This document shows, piece by piece, positions 26,673 to 36,800 of a stretch of 64,000 nt of DNA. Numbering within the stretch: the stretch's first letter is position 1; each line of letters starts with the position of its first letter. This DNA is from Paenibacillus xylanivorans (GTDB lineage: Bacteria > Bacillota > Bacilli > Paenibacillales > Paenibacillaceae). A program made the position numbers and the translations under genes. The notes below the pieces were generated by a model. The model saw only the letters and a program-made list of their open reading frames with translations. It was not told the DNA's origin and ran no database searches. The DNA lies in assembly GCF_001280595.1 (NCBI RefSeq), contig NZ_LITU01000083.1:344621-408620 (forward strand), read 5' to 3'.

Positions 26673-27809
26673 ATGGCAAACTTTAAATATGTAGAGACAA
26701 TCACCACTTCCCAGGATTTGTTGACAAAACTGAAGGAAGAAGTTACAGGCTTCAAGAGCTTCCCTTTTGAATCAACCGCAGGTGAGTCTCAGGAACAAAA
26801 CCTGTGGGAAGTTTTTTACGAGGAAAAGGACAACAATGATCGGGTTCAGGAGCTCATTCTTCGTGGAGTTATGACGATTGGTACTCAAGCGACTCCAATC
26901 ACCAAAAATTTCTATGTAAGCTTCATCAATCACGCCCTGGTACCACGCGTCGTTGCACCTGTTCCAGCCTATGAGGAGCATAGTACGTTAACTGTACAAT
27001 TGCTTGAAGGACTTGAGGGCAGTGAGCCAACTACATTACCGGTTACAACCCGACCTACGTTCAAACTGACAGGTCACCCGGTACTTTACCAATGGGCATT
27101 GGAAAACTATACACCAACGGATCGGAATAAAGAGAAACCTGTGTATATGTACGTCAATGTTATGAACAACCGCTTGGCGATGGTGCTTGTTGCAGACCCT
27201 GCGGTGAACTTCCTTGATTACAAAAAATCATTCTTATATGCTGGAGCCCTGAAACCGTTCAAGTACAACCTGAATGATGTAGACGGAAACGTGATGCTGA
27301 CAGCCGGGGCCGTGATTGAGGAACCGGACATTTCTCAGATTGCTAAAACGGGAACATACTACTATGGTCAGTATACTTCTGCAGGTAACAACACACTTCA
27401 GATGTTGAAAACCAAATCAGGTATTGAATTTCAGCAGCATTATCCTTCCTTTATTACACAAGCTCCACCGAAAGGTAAAGCTTATCTTGATCCGGAATTG
27501 GGGGATACAGGTCTGGAATTGGAGCCACAAGGCTTCCAGGCATCGAAATGGACTTCCAAATATCACTTGTCTCCAATCTATGTGGTCCACCCTTATGAGG
27601 GCTATCGCGGTCAATTCGATAACTGCATCGCGGTTACGAAGCATAATATCCTTCACCTCGATGAGTTGATTATTGATGTGGAAGGCAAGTCTTGGGATCA
27701 GGAAGTGTATCGTTACTTTGATACAGATACAGCACAGAACTTTATGAACCTATCTGCTAACCAGCGTATGGGCGTGGCGATCTTGAAGGAAGTCCGTTAC
27801 ACAGCATAA
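26673..27809 (+). CDS. Fibre/adhesin paralogue B (378 aa)
   Basis: Second member of the five-gene paralogous set, sharing the C-terminal SPIYVVHPYEGYRG block, DELIIDVEG and the final FLKE-type ending (VAILKEVRYTA). It lacks the long insert of paralogue A. ATG 26673 follows AAGGAGGA. It ends the first fibre sub-operon: a candidate ECF-type promoter and a terminator lie in the 101 bp before the giant repeat gene. Confidence 0.72.
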   Translation: MANFKYVETITTSQDLLTKLKEEVTGFKSFPFESTAGESQEQNLWEVFYEEKDNNDRVQELILRGVMTIGTQATPITKNFYVSFINHALVPRVVAPVPAYEEHSTLTVQLLEGLEGSEPTTLPVTTRPTFKLTGHPVLYQWALENYTPTDRNKEKPVYMYVNVMNNRLAMVLVADPAVNFLDYKKSFLYAGALKPFKYNLNDVDGNVMLTAGAVIEEPDISQIAKTGTYYYGQYTSAGNNTLQMLKTKSGIEFQQHYPSFITQAPPKGKAYLDPELGDTGLELEPQGFQASKWTSKYHLSPIYVVHPYEGYRGQFDNCIAVTKHNILHLDELIIDVEGKSWDQEVYRYFDTDTAQNFMNLSANQRMGVAILKEVRYTA

Positions 27810-27811
27810 GG

Positions 27812-27840
27812 TGAACTGAATGAAAGCTGAATCGTATAGA
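27812..27840 (+). promoter_or_regulatory. ECF-type element promoter, site 1
   Basis: TGAAC (27812-27816), 16 bp, CGTATAGA (27833-27840). The -10 box is the loop of a six-base-pair inverted repeat (CTGAAT/ATTCAG). It lies upstream of the giant repeat gene, with a terminator-like hairpin between them. One of seven related sites in the element. Confidence 0.68.
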
Positions 27841-27848
27841 TTCAGTGA

Positions 27849-27890
27849 GAGGGAACTTTCTGAGACTCCACTCAGGGGTTCCCTCTTTTT
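27849..27890 (+). terminator. Terminator or attenuator before the giant repeat gene
   Basis: GAGGGAAC (27849-27856) pairs with GTTCCCTC (27878-27885), with an inner CTGAG/CTCAG stem, followed by TTTTT. It lies after candidate promoter site 1 and 21 bp before the gene start, so it could act as an attenuator in the leader of that transcript. Confidence 0.75.
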
Positions 27891-27910
27891 CATTGGAAGG
27901 GGGCGGTGAT

Positions 27911-30900
27911 GTGAGTCAAGTAGTTAACCAGTACGATTTTACCGTTATAGATTACACGACAACTCAGTACGGCTACCTATTCACTGTTGGAACTACAGGA
28001 AGCAGGCCTGAGGATTATCGATTTATATATATGCCTTACAGCCGTTATCCAAGTGTCCTGATGCTTGATTTCTATATGGCCAGATCGATTTCTCACGGGT
28101 TCAATCATCAACTTGTGGAAGCGATTCGCAAGGATCTTGAAGGAGAAGAACGATTTATTGTTTTGGGTGATGCCAAACAAGGTAAAGAAGGAATTCTGCA
28201 TAGTTCCTCAGAAGGATCGGGTTCGACCACTAAGCAAGGCAATATCATGAATTTTTCATTTGAGATGGAGAGATCTGCGTTAATTGAAGCTTTGGAGATG
28301 GAACATCGCCAAGAAGGTCATAGACAAAATGATATGAAGTCATCAGCCCTCGATGAAGAAATGACAGAAGGCTGGCGGGTGGATAACGACAAAGAGCTGA
28401 AGATTGTGCGCAATTTGGGTCTTACCCGTAACTTTGTGAAGAATTTGGACAAGCTGGAGCCCGGCAAAATCAGTTTCAGGGTCAGTGATTTTGGGATGAT
28501 TGCGGACTATGCGGATAGCGCAGAGGAAGACAGTCAATCTGAATTGGTGATTAAGCAATTGGTGCACTCCATCAGAAATGATAAACCGGATATGGACGTG
28601 GCAGAGGTTTTCGAGGAAGTGAAGAAGATTATCGGACGATCAACGGAGAACCATTTTCTGTTGCAAGCGCTCCAAGATAATCTTAGGACTACAGTACTCG
28701 GGGAAAGCATTCAGTCTAAGAAGGTGAGCAGACAAGATGTAGAGCTGCTGTATCAGGAGCTGCTTGGGTTAAGAGAGAGCGATAAGGAGACACTTACTGA
28801 GGAAGCTATCATTACCGGAGCGAGGATTTATAATAATCAGCAATTATCTATTTTTTCAGAAATGTCCACAGCTTTTATTCGCCGATTTCAGGAAATTAAG
28901 TATATGCATATCGATCGGACGAGCCCTCAAGGTACTAGAGTGTATAACACTTCCCAACTGGCTCTCATGCGAACGCTGGGTGGTGCTATACGAGAGACAA
29001 CGTTTAGTGGTATGACCACGGGGAAAATTGCTCAAGCATTCAGGGACATTGAAGAGCGTATGTTCCTGTCACAATTGAATCAAGCTACTCGCGACATGGA
29101 GTATGAGATGATGACTCAAGAGAATGTGCTTGCCAAACTGAAGGATCGTCAGTACCCCACATTTCTCCATACGGATATAAGAGGTGTACGCCAAGTCGAT
29201 AAGAGACTTTACCTCCAAGACGATCTCGGTCAAAGCAGCCGTGATCGATATCGATATGAGCCAGTACTTCGTCCAAGTGATATTCTCTGGCATCCGATGC
29301 AAGCTCACAGAATTATAGACAAACATCCTTCAACTATAGAATCGGATATTATTTTAGCCAAAAAGGAAATAGAGTCAATTACCGATGTGGAAAGGCATTT
29401 TCCATGGGCTGTTCGAGATCATGCTGAAGATATGAACATCATTAATGATCTGACTACGGCTCAAAGAGTTTATCTGGAGAGAATGTATATTGAATATGAG
29501 CGTCCTGAGGCTCGACGGATTTATGTGGTGCAAAGTACTGTTGATCGTGATGCCGACCAGGCTTACCGCGAAAGTACAGAGTATGGTTTCGTTTTCAGAG
29601 ATCTGCAAGAAAGCAGACGGATCAGCAAAATCCCAGGATATGTAGAAAGGGAAAGTACAATAGGTAAACGAGTATCCGTAGAGGCTCTTGAATTACTTAG
29701 CAATCTTTCTCTAGGTGAGAGGCAGAGTAAGCTCGAAACCTATATTGAGGAAAGATTCCATACTGCAACATTAGAAAACAGGAAACTTTTTATTCCCAAC
29801 ATTGAGGAAAGTGCAGACAGAAAAAAATCCTTTAATGGTTATACGACAGAATTAACAACGACAGAGAGAGCGCTGGCCCATGATTTATGGCTACCTGAGT
29901 TTGAGGAGCATCTGGCTGAGAAAGAAGTGATACGTTCTTCCCAATTCGAAAATTTAAAAACGTTTGGAAAGAACGATAATCAGAAGCAATTGCATCTAAC
30001 AGATAAACCACTTGAATCGCACCGAGTTCGTAAGAAGATGGATATGGAAGCCATTCTTCAGTCTATTCGAGATATGGATCGGCCGACGATGATTCGAGAC
30101 GAACTCTTGGACAAATTGGTTGGTGGAGGCTGGTTGGGGAATAAAGCGTACCCTGGATATCTGGACGAGGAATTCATCGTTGGGGAGATCTTGCAGAACA
30201 GCCCTGCTGTCATTCTGGAAATGATGATGGAGGCTGTGAATGATGATCGTGCTTCTAGTTACTTTGACGAAAACTTCCTGATTGGGGTTAGGGAACGGGT
30301 AGATGCGTTAATCGACTGTGGGATTTTGACAGCTGACAAAGAAGGAGAAAGGTCAGGTATTATTTCCTTTAATTTCGAAGGTGCGAAGGAATCTCAGATG
30401 GGTATTATTGGGACGGAACTTGCAGAAGCATCCAAAGATTTGGGTGAAACAATACTTGAAGATGAATCCATATCGGCTGAAATGAACAGACGTAGGTCCA
30501 CTTTAGAGGCAGACGGTTTCGAGGGAGTAAAAGTGAAGGAGAATCTGCATGGCGAAATTACGGAAGTAATTTATGGGGCAGATTTTAATGCAAGGCCGGC
30601 TATTATTGAGGCTGAAGATCCATTAGGCTACTTGATTCCAGGCGGGGGATTATTTCCAGACGACCCGGCGTATCAGGGAAGTGAAGTTGAACGTAGAGGA
30701 CAATCCTCTGCCGAGTATACGGTGGGAGCGAAATTTGAACGTGATGGAGCGGTTCTCGATCATGGTGTCATGGGTTCCAACGGGAATCGTGAAAGTGTAC
30801 TTCATACCGATTTCAATATGGGTGGGGCTTCCCGCGACCGCTATGGAACCATCAATGAAGAATACACACTGGGTGGCACGAACTTGCGCCAGATGCTTTT

Positions 30901-33805
30901 AAACACAGAATATCTCATTGGAACGCCAAAGCTTCGAGAGGGATATTCGAAAGAACATGAGGCTTTGGGAACAATTCCAACAAGAGAAGCTCTATTTACG
31001 GATGAGTACTCCATAGGTACAGCCAGGATTAGACAGTTGTACTTTAATGAGAGCTATTCTATTGGAATGATTGAACCACGCCAAGCAGCTATTGATATAG
31101 ATTACTCTCTGGCTACATTAATATGGAGACCGTCTTTGCTTGGCAAGGATTATTCCATAAGCCGCGTAAAACCCCGAGATGGAGAAGCAGAGATTAGAAA
31201 TGCACTCGGTTCCCCGTGGGCAAGGGAAAGTGCGATGGATATTGAGTTTAATGCAGGGATGCGCCAAACTTGGGAATCGACTTTGGAAAGCGTCGCTCCT
31301 CTAGGGAACCGGGGAGATCATTATGGTTTGGTGCAAAATGAGCTATCTGTGGCATTTACAGAAATGAAACCAGCTGACCTTGACGATATCCTATTGGCTG
31401 ATTCAATCACACGAGAGGGCCAATTGAGCGTTGATATCATTTCGGATAATATGAACAGACTGTCCTTCATGCTTGAAGAAAACCATTCTACAAGAATCAT
31501 GAAAGATGCAGCACTCCATGAGGTTGAGAGTGAAGTGGTCAAATTACGCTTCAGCCAGTTGGATGATGAGGGTATGTATGGTGGCAAAGGTATTAAAGAT
31601 ACCAACTTCATTGAACTGATTTATGATTCGATAAAGGATGCAAAGGATTCGACCCTGGAAGATTTCCTGGTTATAGGATCGAAGGGTACACGTATAGCCT
31701 TTACTGAGGAGTCCCTACTTTCCATCCATCTGTATAGAGATGCTATAAATTTAGATAATGATGTTGTATTTGCCTGCAAGAATACTCATGACTCTTACCT
31801 TCATGAGACAACAGAGAGCGTTATAGAAAAGATTTCCAATCTTGAAGAACGACTCGTAGCAGACAAACCGCAATATGGTTACCTTGATCCTGTATTGCCA
31901 TTGGGCGGTACAAATCTGAAGTATGGTGATGTCCCAGTGGAATCCGTGGGGGGCACGGGATTCAGCTATGGAGATATACCTATAGAAATTGTTGGCGGAA
32001 CGAATTTGAAATACGGGGATGTTCCGGTTGAGATTGTAGGCGGGACAAACCTGAAGTATGGAGCGATTGAGAATTTGCTTTCAGCAGATAAGCCCCAGTA
32101 TGGCAATATGGAAGAGAATCTGTTGGCCGACAAACCGCAATATGGACATTTGGAAGAAAATATTTTCGGATTGAAACATGCCAAAGATTCGTTTCTTCAT
32201 TCACAGCTTCTCGGCTTGAAGAACGGTAAAGAAGCTGACTTGATCCAAACTATTCATTTAAATAAAGAGGGTAGATCAGCATTCCAGCATGACAACTTTT
32301 TCGGGAGGAAAGGTGAACGATGGGCACATACCCATGAGATGGTCGATGATGTAATGAAACTGCGAAATGGATCGCTGGATCAGGACATGTTTTACGGAAA
32401 CAAAGAGCTAAGAGAATCCATTTTGGAGATGGAACTTGTTGGATTCCAATATAAGCAGCTGGACCTAATCCAAAGTGAATATGCTTATCTTAAAACGAGA
32501 GATGGTCACATTGAGGAGGATTCGTTCATCAGTTCCAGAATTTCTTATGAGGCTTATAACCATCAATTGGATTCTGGGATGAGCCTGTTAAGAAGCGCGA
32601 CTCTCGATTGGGAGCATGTCACAGCAGGGAAAGCCGATCGACATGGTCATTCACATGAGATGGAGAGTGGAGTTACAGATCAACGAGCCGGAGACCATTT
32701 CGACGGAATTTATGGGACGACATTTCAGAGGTTTGCTTTCTCAGATGCAGAGGTAAGCTACGGACATAGTTCTCCATATACAAGCTACATTGTTAATGAT
32801 GGCGAGACTTTTGGCAGCAAGTTAATAGACCCAGGTTATCTCAGTAAGCATGATTTTAAAGGGATAACTGAGGAACGGGAAACTAGCATAGAGAGAGAGT
32901 TGCCGACAGGAATTGCCAATGCCAGACTGTCTGAAATTGAAGATCCTGATCGGCTCATGGCTTCATTTGAAGAACGCTGTTCTCAAGTCATCACAGGTTT
33001 TATTTTCGCTGAAAGGGCTGAGAAAAGAGCAGAATATTTGGAACAGTTACACGCATTTCTTCCTGAGAGAACGACTCATCTAATGGAGATTTATCATGAA
33101 GCCAAGATGGAACCGCGAGATAGCTTCACACTGACTGATCATCCGGTAGGGCATCGTGAATCTACTGATGCTTACATACCGATGATGGATACGATGGCAC
33201 AGGGACTTATATTCGATTACTCAGATGATTTGCTGGATCGAGGGATGGACCCTGAAGATTGGGAGGGAGGCTTGGGTGTACCAGAGGACTACGATCCGAA
33301 CGACCCGTTCAATGTATACTATCCTTACTCCAAGGATATGGATGCGTTGGAGCTATCCCAGTCTGATGACTGGAACAAATTCGGTAAAGGCGATTGGGAT
33401 CGGGACCGATTGATTGGAAAGTTTTATTCCAAAGAGGATACGAAGGACATCAGTGGATGGTATCGTAATAATTTTCTGGCAGAGACCTACAAGTTCTCAG
33501 TTGACTTTAAGGTTAATACGGACACGGATGGAGACGGTGCAGGAATTATATTCAAATACTTTGATGAAAATAATTATTGGATGTTTATGGTTCACGGAGG
33601 AGACAGTGATAACAGCCTGGGTATGAGGACACCGATGCAGCTATATAAAATCGTTGCTGGCAATCCAACTGCAGTAGGTTCTCCGATGCAACCCTTTAAG
33701 TGGGAGAAGAATAAATGGTATACATTGTCCGTATCGGTCATGGAAAACAAGCTCCAGATCTACACGGACTCGAAATTACAATATGATCTTACGGGCACCG
33801 ATTAA
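27911..33805 (+). CDS. Giant repeat fibre protein with LamG-like C-terminus (1964 aa)
   Basis: Unrecognised giant protein. Most of it follows a degenerate period near 16 residues with pattern R/K at position 5 and Tyr-Ser-Ile-Gly-like endings; residues 940-1148 show it best (TIPTREALFTDEYSIG, TARIRQLYFNESYSIG). Residues 1333-1420 hold 14-15-residue near-identical units (GTNLKYGDVPVEIVG, DKPQYGNMEENLLA). Residues about 1800-1964 look like a LamG/concanavalin-type sandwich (GAGIIFKYFDENNYWMFMVH, NKWYTLSVSVMENKLQIYT). GTG 27911 is chosen: GGGGGCGGTGAT precedes it, while the longer version from 27845 would include the terminator. A long fibre or spike is inferred. Confidence 0.82.
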   Translation: MSQVVNQYDFTVIDYTTTQYGYLFTVGTTGSRPEDYRFIYMPYSRYPSVLMLDFYMARSISHGFNHQLVEAIRKDLEGEERFIVLGDAKQGKEGILHSSSEGSGSTTKQGNIMNFSFEMERSALIEALEMEHRQEGHRQNDMKSSALDEEMTEGWRVDNDKELKIVRNLGLTRNFVKNLDKLEPGKISFRVSDFGMIADYADSAEEDSQSELVIKQLVHSIRNDKPDMDVAEVFEEVKKIIGRSTENHFLLQALQDNLRTTVLGESIQSKKVSRQDVELLYQELLGLRESDKETLTEEAIITGARIYNNQQLSIFSEMSTAFIRRFQEIKYMHIDRTSPQGTRVYNTSQLALMRTLGGAIRETTFSGMTTGKIAQAFRDIEERMFLSQLNQATRDMEYEMMTQENVLAKLKDRQYPTFLHTDIRGVRQVDKRLYLQDDLGQSSRDRYRYEPVLRPSDILWHPMQAHRIIDKHPSTIESDIILAKKEIESITDVERHFPWAVRDHAEDMNIINDLTTAQRVYLERMYIEYERPEARRIYVVQSTVDRDADQAYRESTEYGFVFRDLQESRRISKIPGYVERESTIGKRVSVEALELLSNLSLGERQSKLETYIEERFHTATLENRKLFIPNIEESADRKKSFNGYTTELTTTERALAHDLWLPEFEEHLAEKEVIRSSQFENLKTFGKNDNQKQLHLTDKPLESHRVRKKMDMEAILQSIRDMDRPTMIRDELLDKLVGGGWLGNKAYPGYLDEEFIVGEILQNSPAVILEMMMEAVNDDRASSYFDENFLIGVRERVDALIDCGILTADKEGERSGIISFNFEGAKESQMGIIGTELAEASKDLGETILEDESISAEMNRRRSTLEADGFEGVKVKENLHGEITEVIYGADFNARPAIIEAEDPLGYLIPGGGLFPDDPAYQGSEVERRGQSSAEYTVGAKFERDGAVLDHGVMGSNGNRESVLHTDFNMGGASRDRYGTINEEYTLGGTNLRQMLLNTEYLIGTPKLREGYSKEHEALGTIPTREALFTDEYSIGTARIRQLYFNESYSIGMIEPRQAAIDIDYSLATLIWRPSLLGKDYSISRVKPRDGEAEIRNALGSPWARESAMDIEFNAGMRQTWESTLESVAPLGNRGDHYGLVQNELSVAFTEMKPADLDDILLADSITREGQLSVDIISDNMNRLSFMLEENHSTRIMKDAALHEVESEVVKLRFSQLDDEGMYGGKGIKDTNFIELIYDSIKDAKDSTLEDFLVIGSKGTRIAFTEESLLSIHLYRDAINLDNDVVFACKNTHDSYLHETTESVIEKISNLEERLVADKPQYGYLDPVLPLGGTNLKYGDVPVESVGGTGFSYGDIPIEIVGGTNLKYGDVPVEIVGGTNLKYGAIENLLSADKPQYGNMEENLLADKPQYGHLEENIFGLKHAKDSFLHSQLLGLKNGKEADLIQTIHLNKEGRSAFQHDNFFGRKGERWAHTHEMVDDVMKLRNGSLDQDMFYGNKELRESILEMELVGFQYKQLDLIQSEYAYLKTRDGHIEEDSFISSRISYEAYNHQLDSGMSLLRSATLDWEHVTAGKADRHGHSHEMESGVTDQRAGDHFDGIYGTTFQRFAFSDAEVSYGHSSPYTSYIVNDGETFGSKLIDPGYLSKHDFKGITEERETSIERELPTGIANARLSEIEDPDRLMASFEERCSQVITGFIFAERAEKRAEYLEQLHAFLPERTTHLMEIYHEAKMEPRDSFTLTDHPVGHRESTDAYIPMMDTMAQGLIFDYSDDLLDRGMDPEDWEGGLGVPEDYDPNDPFNVYYPYSKDMDALELSQSDDWNKFGKGDWDRDRLIGKFYSKEDTKDISGWYRNNFLAETYKFSVDFKVNTDTDGDGAGIIFKYFDENNYWMFMVHGGDSDNSLGMRTPMQLYKIVAGNPTAVGSPMQPFKWEKNKWYTLSVSVMENKLQIYTDSKLQYDLTGTD
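30728..31354 (+). repeat. Tandem 48-bp (16-residue) repeats in the giant gene
   Basis: Thirteen consecutive units, twelve of exactly 16 codons and one of 17 (30824-30874). DNA similarity is low but the residue pattern is kept: charged Arg-Glu near position 5-6 and an aromatic-Ser-Ile-Gly ending. The codon divergence suggests old repeats under protein-level selection. Confidence 0.75.
31907..32170 (+). repeat. Near-identical 45-bp and 42-bp tandem repeats
   Basis: Four 45-bp units (31907-32086, consensus residues GTNLKYGDVPVEIVG) followed by two 42-bp units (32087-32170, DKPQYGNMEENLLA-type). They are much closer to each other than the surrounding units, so this part was amplified recently and is the likely site of length variation between strains. 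Confidence 0.8.
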
Positions 33806-33820
33806 CTCGGTGCTCTTTTT
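33793..33820 (+). terminator. Terminator of the giant repeat gene
   Basis: GGGCACCGA (33793-33801) and TCGGTGCTC (33807-33815) pair with one G-T wobble, then TTTTTG. The five-base loop is TTAAC, which is also the -35 box of the next promoter. The stop codon lies within the hairpin. Confidence 0.82.
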
Positions 33821-33830
33821 GTCGTATAGA
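33802..33830 (+). promoter_or_regulatory. ECF-type element promoter, site 2
   Basis: TTAAC (33802-33806), 16 bp, CGTATAGA (33823-33830). The -35 box is the loop of the upstream terminator. The next start codon is 21 bp after the -10 box with GGGAGGTGA between, so transcription would begin just ahead of the ribosome-binding site. Confidence 0.75.
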
Positions 33831-33850
33831 TAGATTGGGAGGTGATTGGT

Positions 33851-36800
33851 ATGGGTCATACATTTGGTTTGTTCTCCAAGTCACAGAAAGGTGTATTGTT
33901 CGCGAATATGAGGGCGAAGATTGCGGACGAAAGTTACGGCAACCCTAATAACCCTGCGTATTTACCGCAGAGTCCCAATGCACCAAGGAGCGAAACCGAT
34001 CGGCATGGTGAAGAAAACAACCCTATTCTGGGTGATCCAGGTTACGGTCAAATCGGACGATGGCAGACGGTTCAATTGGATGCACTGGAGAACAGTATTG
34101 ATCAAATCATTGAGCAATACCTGAGAGATAAGTCATGGTATGCGAGTGTGCGATGTCGCGAAGCGTTATGGAATATGTACCGCAGGATTGAATGGTGGGT
34201 AGAACAGCAGCAACCTCCAGATAAAACGCAATATCAGCGGGTACTGCAAATGATTAAAGATTGTATTCACAAGATTCTTGAAAATGCACAGAAGCCTGGA
34301 GGAAGCCATCATGGTGTGTCATTGCCAGTCTGTCCGGCACCCTACTACCATCATTTTAGTGGGAATTACTTCAATCATTTTGATGCTACCGTATATGAGA
34401 TACCGCTCTTTTCGATGAAAAAGGATGTACCCTTCTCAAATAAATTTCCTGATTTCTTTAGATATGTCTCATCGACGGAGGATCAGGAATGGGTGACTGT
34501 TCACTCGGTAGGTAAAAATGAACAATCCGGTTCCGAAATGATATTGAAGCTCGATCTAGGGCTTCTGGAAATTGGGAACTCCTCCAAAATTACATTTAAC
34601 TGGCGTGTGAAGCGTTACGGTCAGATCAGGTTCAAGTACCTGGCGAGTGCCAAACGCGGTAATGGCATGCTGTTCTATATTAACGGGCAGCAAGCCGGAG
34701 GCGAATGGAGCGAGAGTAGCGGTTGGCAGGAAGCTGCCTTTACGTTACAGCCAGGACAGATGTATAAGTTTGATTGGCTGATCCGTAAAATGCGCCCAGA
34801 AGTATGGCAGAACAATGGCATCTACATCAAGGATATTGAAGTTGTTGAGATTGTGGATACACGCAAACCGCCTGCGCCGAAGGATTACGATCTGGATGGG
34901 GAGCATGTATATGAGTATGGAAACTGGGTTGTAAGATCACCACAAAGTGTGGCACAGGCACATTTTAAAGGACAGTTCATTATGGATGATTTGCGTAAGA
35001 AAACCATGACAATGGACCTGGACAACGAATGTGATGGTACGGTTTCATTCGCTTACAAAATGGGTGTAGATGAAGAGCCGTATCCGGATCATGATTATCA
35101 GTTGTTTTTTGACGACGAAATGCTTCAGCGGACCCAGCGTGGAGATGGAGATCATGGTAGCAATGCTCATTCGGTGCATGGTGTGGAGTGGATGTTGAAT
35201 GGGGTGTATTCAGAAACGGAGACCCACCAGGCCAAAATAGAGTATGAAATCGTTGCAGGTCCAGATACGACGGTGGACTTGAGAGGTGCACTGGAAGTAA
35301 CTTGTCCTCCGCGAGAGATTGATCATTGGGAACCATTTCATCGTGGACAAGGGATTGGGAAATATGAATGGTACATGTCGGGAAATCCAAGATGGATTCG
35401 TCAGGGAGATATATTACGTCTGGATGAGCCAAAAGAAGGGGATATGATCGCCGAAACTTCAGTGAATTTGCCGGATGAGGGGTGGTTCATATTCAGTTAT
35501 AAGCATCAGTTAAGGCCTACTGAAGCGTTTGAGGTAACTGTAAACGGTATGTCCGCTCATTATACAACTATGCATGGTAACGGCGAACAAGTACGTATTC
35601 CTTTGCAAGCTGGAAACAACGTAATTCAATTTCGAATCAGAGATAGTTTAACGGAAGAACCTTTTAAATATCAGCTGAACAAGATGTTTACTTATGGTAA
35701 TAACACAGGCAATACATACCGGACAACGTCTCCGCTAGGTTCATATGTTGATGTGACCCGTGGCTGGGATGTAACAGATGCTGGAGCATCTACGCAAACA
35801 AGCGGAGATACGATTACATACAGTGCAGAGCTAAATCCTGGTGCCAAATTAAACATTAAAGAACATATGCGTATTTATCCCTCGATGGATTACGATTATG
35901 ATCCAGACAAAGGAACTTCGAGAGATATCAGAGTATTTGAAGAGTTATTTAATAAAAAAGATGATTATGACTCGGCTTTGAAATTTATTGGTGGTTGGAA
36001 TTGGAAAGATATCAAACCTCCACTATATAATCCTGAAAACCCTCCTGATCCAATACCTGTTGGAGATGGTGTCATGTGGGCACAGGGACATAATCAAAAT
36101 TTTATTTGTGAATTTACAGCTTCGATGGATAACTCTGGATATATTTGCTGGCAGTATGGTGGCGACTTTGATTTGGGGGAGAAGTTGGAACTACAGATAG
36201 ATGGCATCAGCGTTTGGACGGGGAGTCAATCTAACGGTGATAAAGGTACGGATTGTATGTATCCGCTACCTGCTGGTAATCATACATTCCGCTGGTTATA
36301 TCAGGACGGGAAGGCGTATATCCCTGGTGGATCTGGAGGCTCCAGTGGGAATGGTTCAGACGGAGGACAGACCGGTGGTGCAGGGACAAATCTATTTGGA
36401 GAAAATTGTTTTCCAAGTGGAAAGAAGACTCATGATATTCAATATGTACAAAACTCTTATTCTGGAAAATCGGATCAAACGAGCTGGTGGAAATGGTCTA
36501 ATCAGGGTAGAAGCTATAGCAGTAATGGTTCTATATATGCCCATGGGCTGCTTCAAGAAGGAAAAGTGATTACACGTGATTTCTATTCTCCCTACTTTGG
36601 AAGAATGAATTATGTCGAGACACTGAATGTTTATCCGGTTCAAAAAACAACGGTTTATGGAAGAAGACCTCTCAGTCAAACGATTTTTAAAGAGGATCCA
36701 CAAGTCAAAAAACAAAATGGTTATTATGGAATTAATGTGTTCAATACCAAGCCGGGTAATCCCGATTCCGATTTTAATAGTGAGCACACCAAAAAGGTAT

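Noticed and set aside
31689..31696. CGTATAGC inside the giant gene
   Set aside because: Intragenic, last base differs, and no TTAAC-like box at 16-17 bp upstream.
31907..32170. CRISPR array
   Set aside because: The repeats are in frame, contiguous without spacers, and encode a tandem protein repeat.
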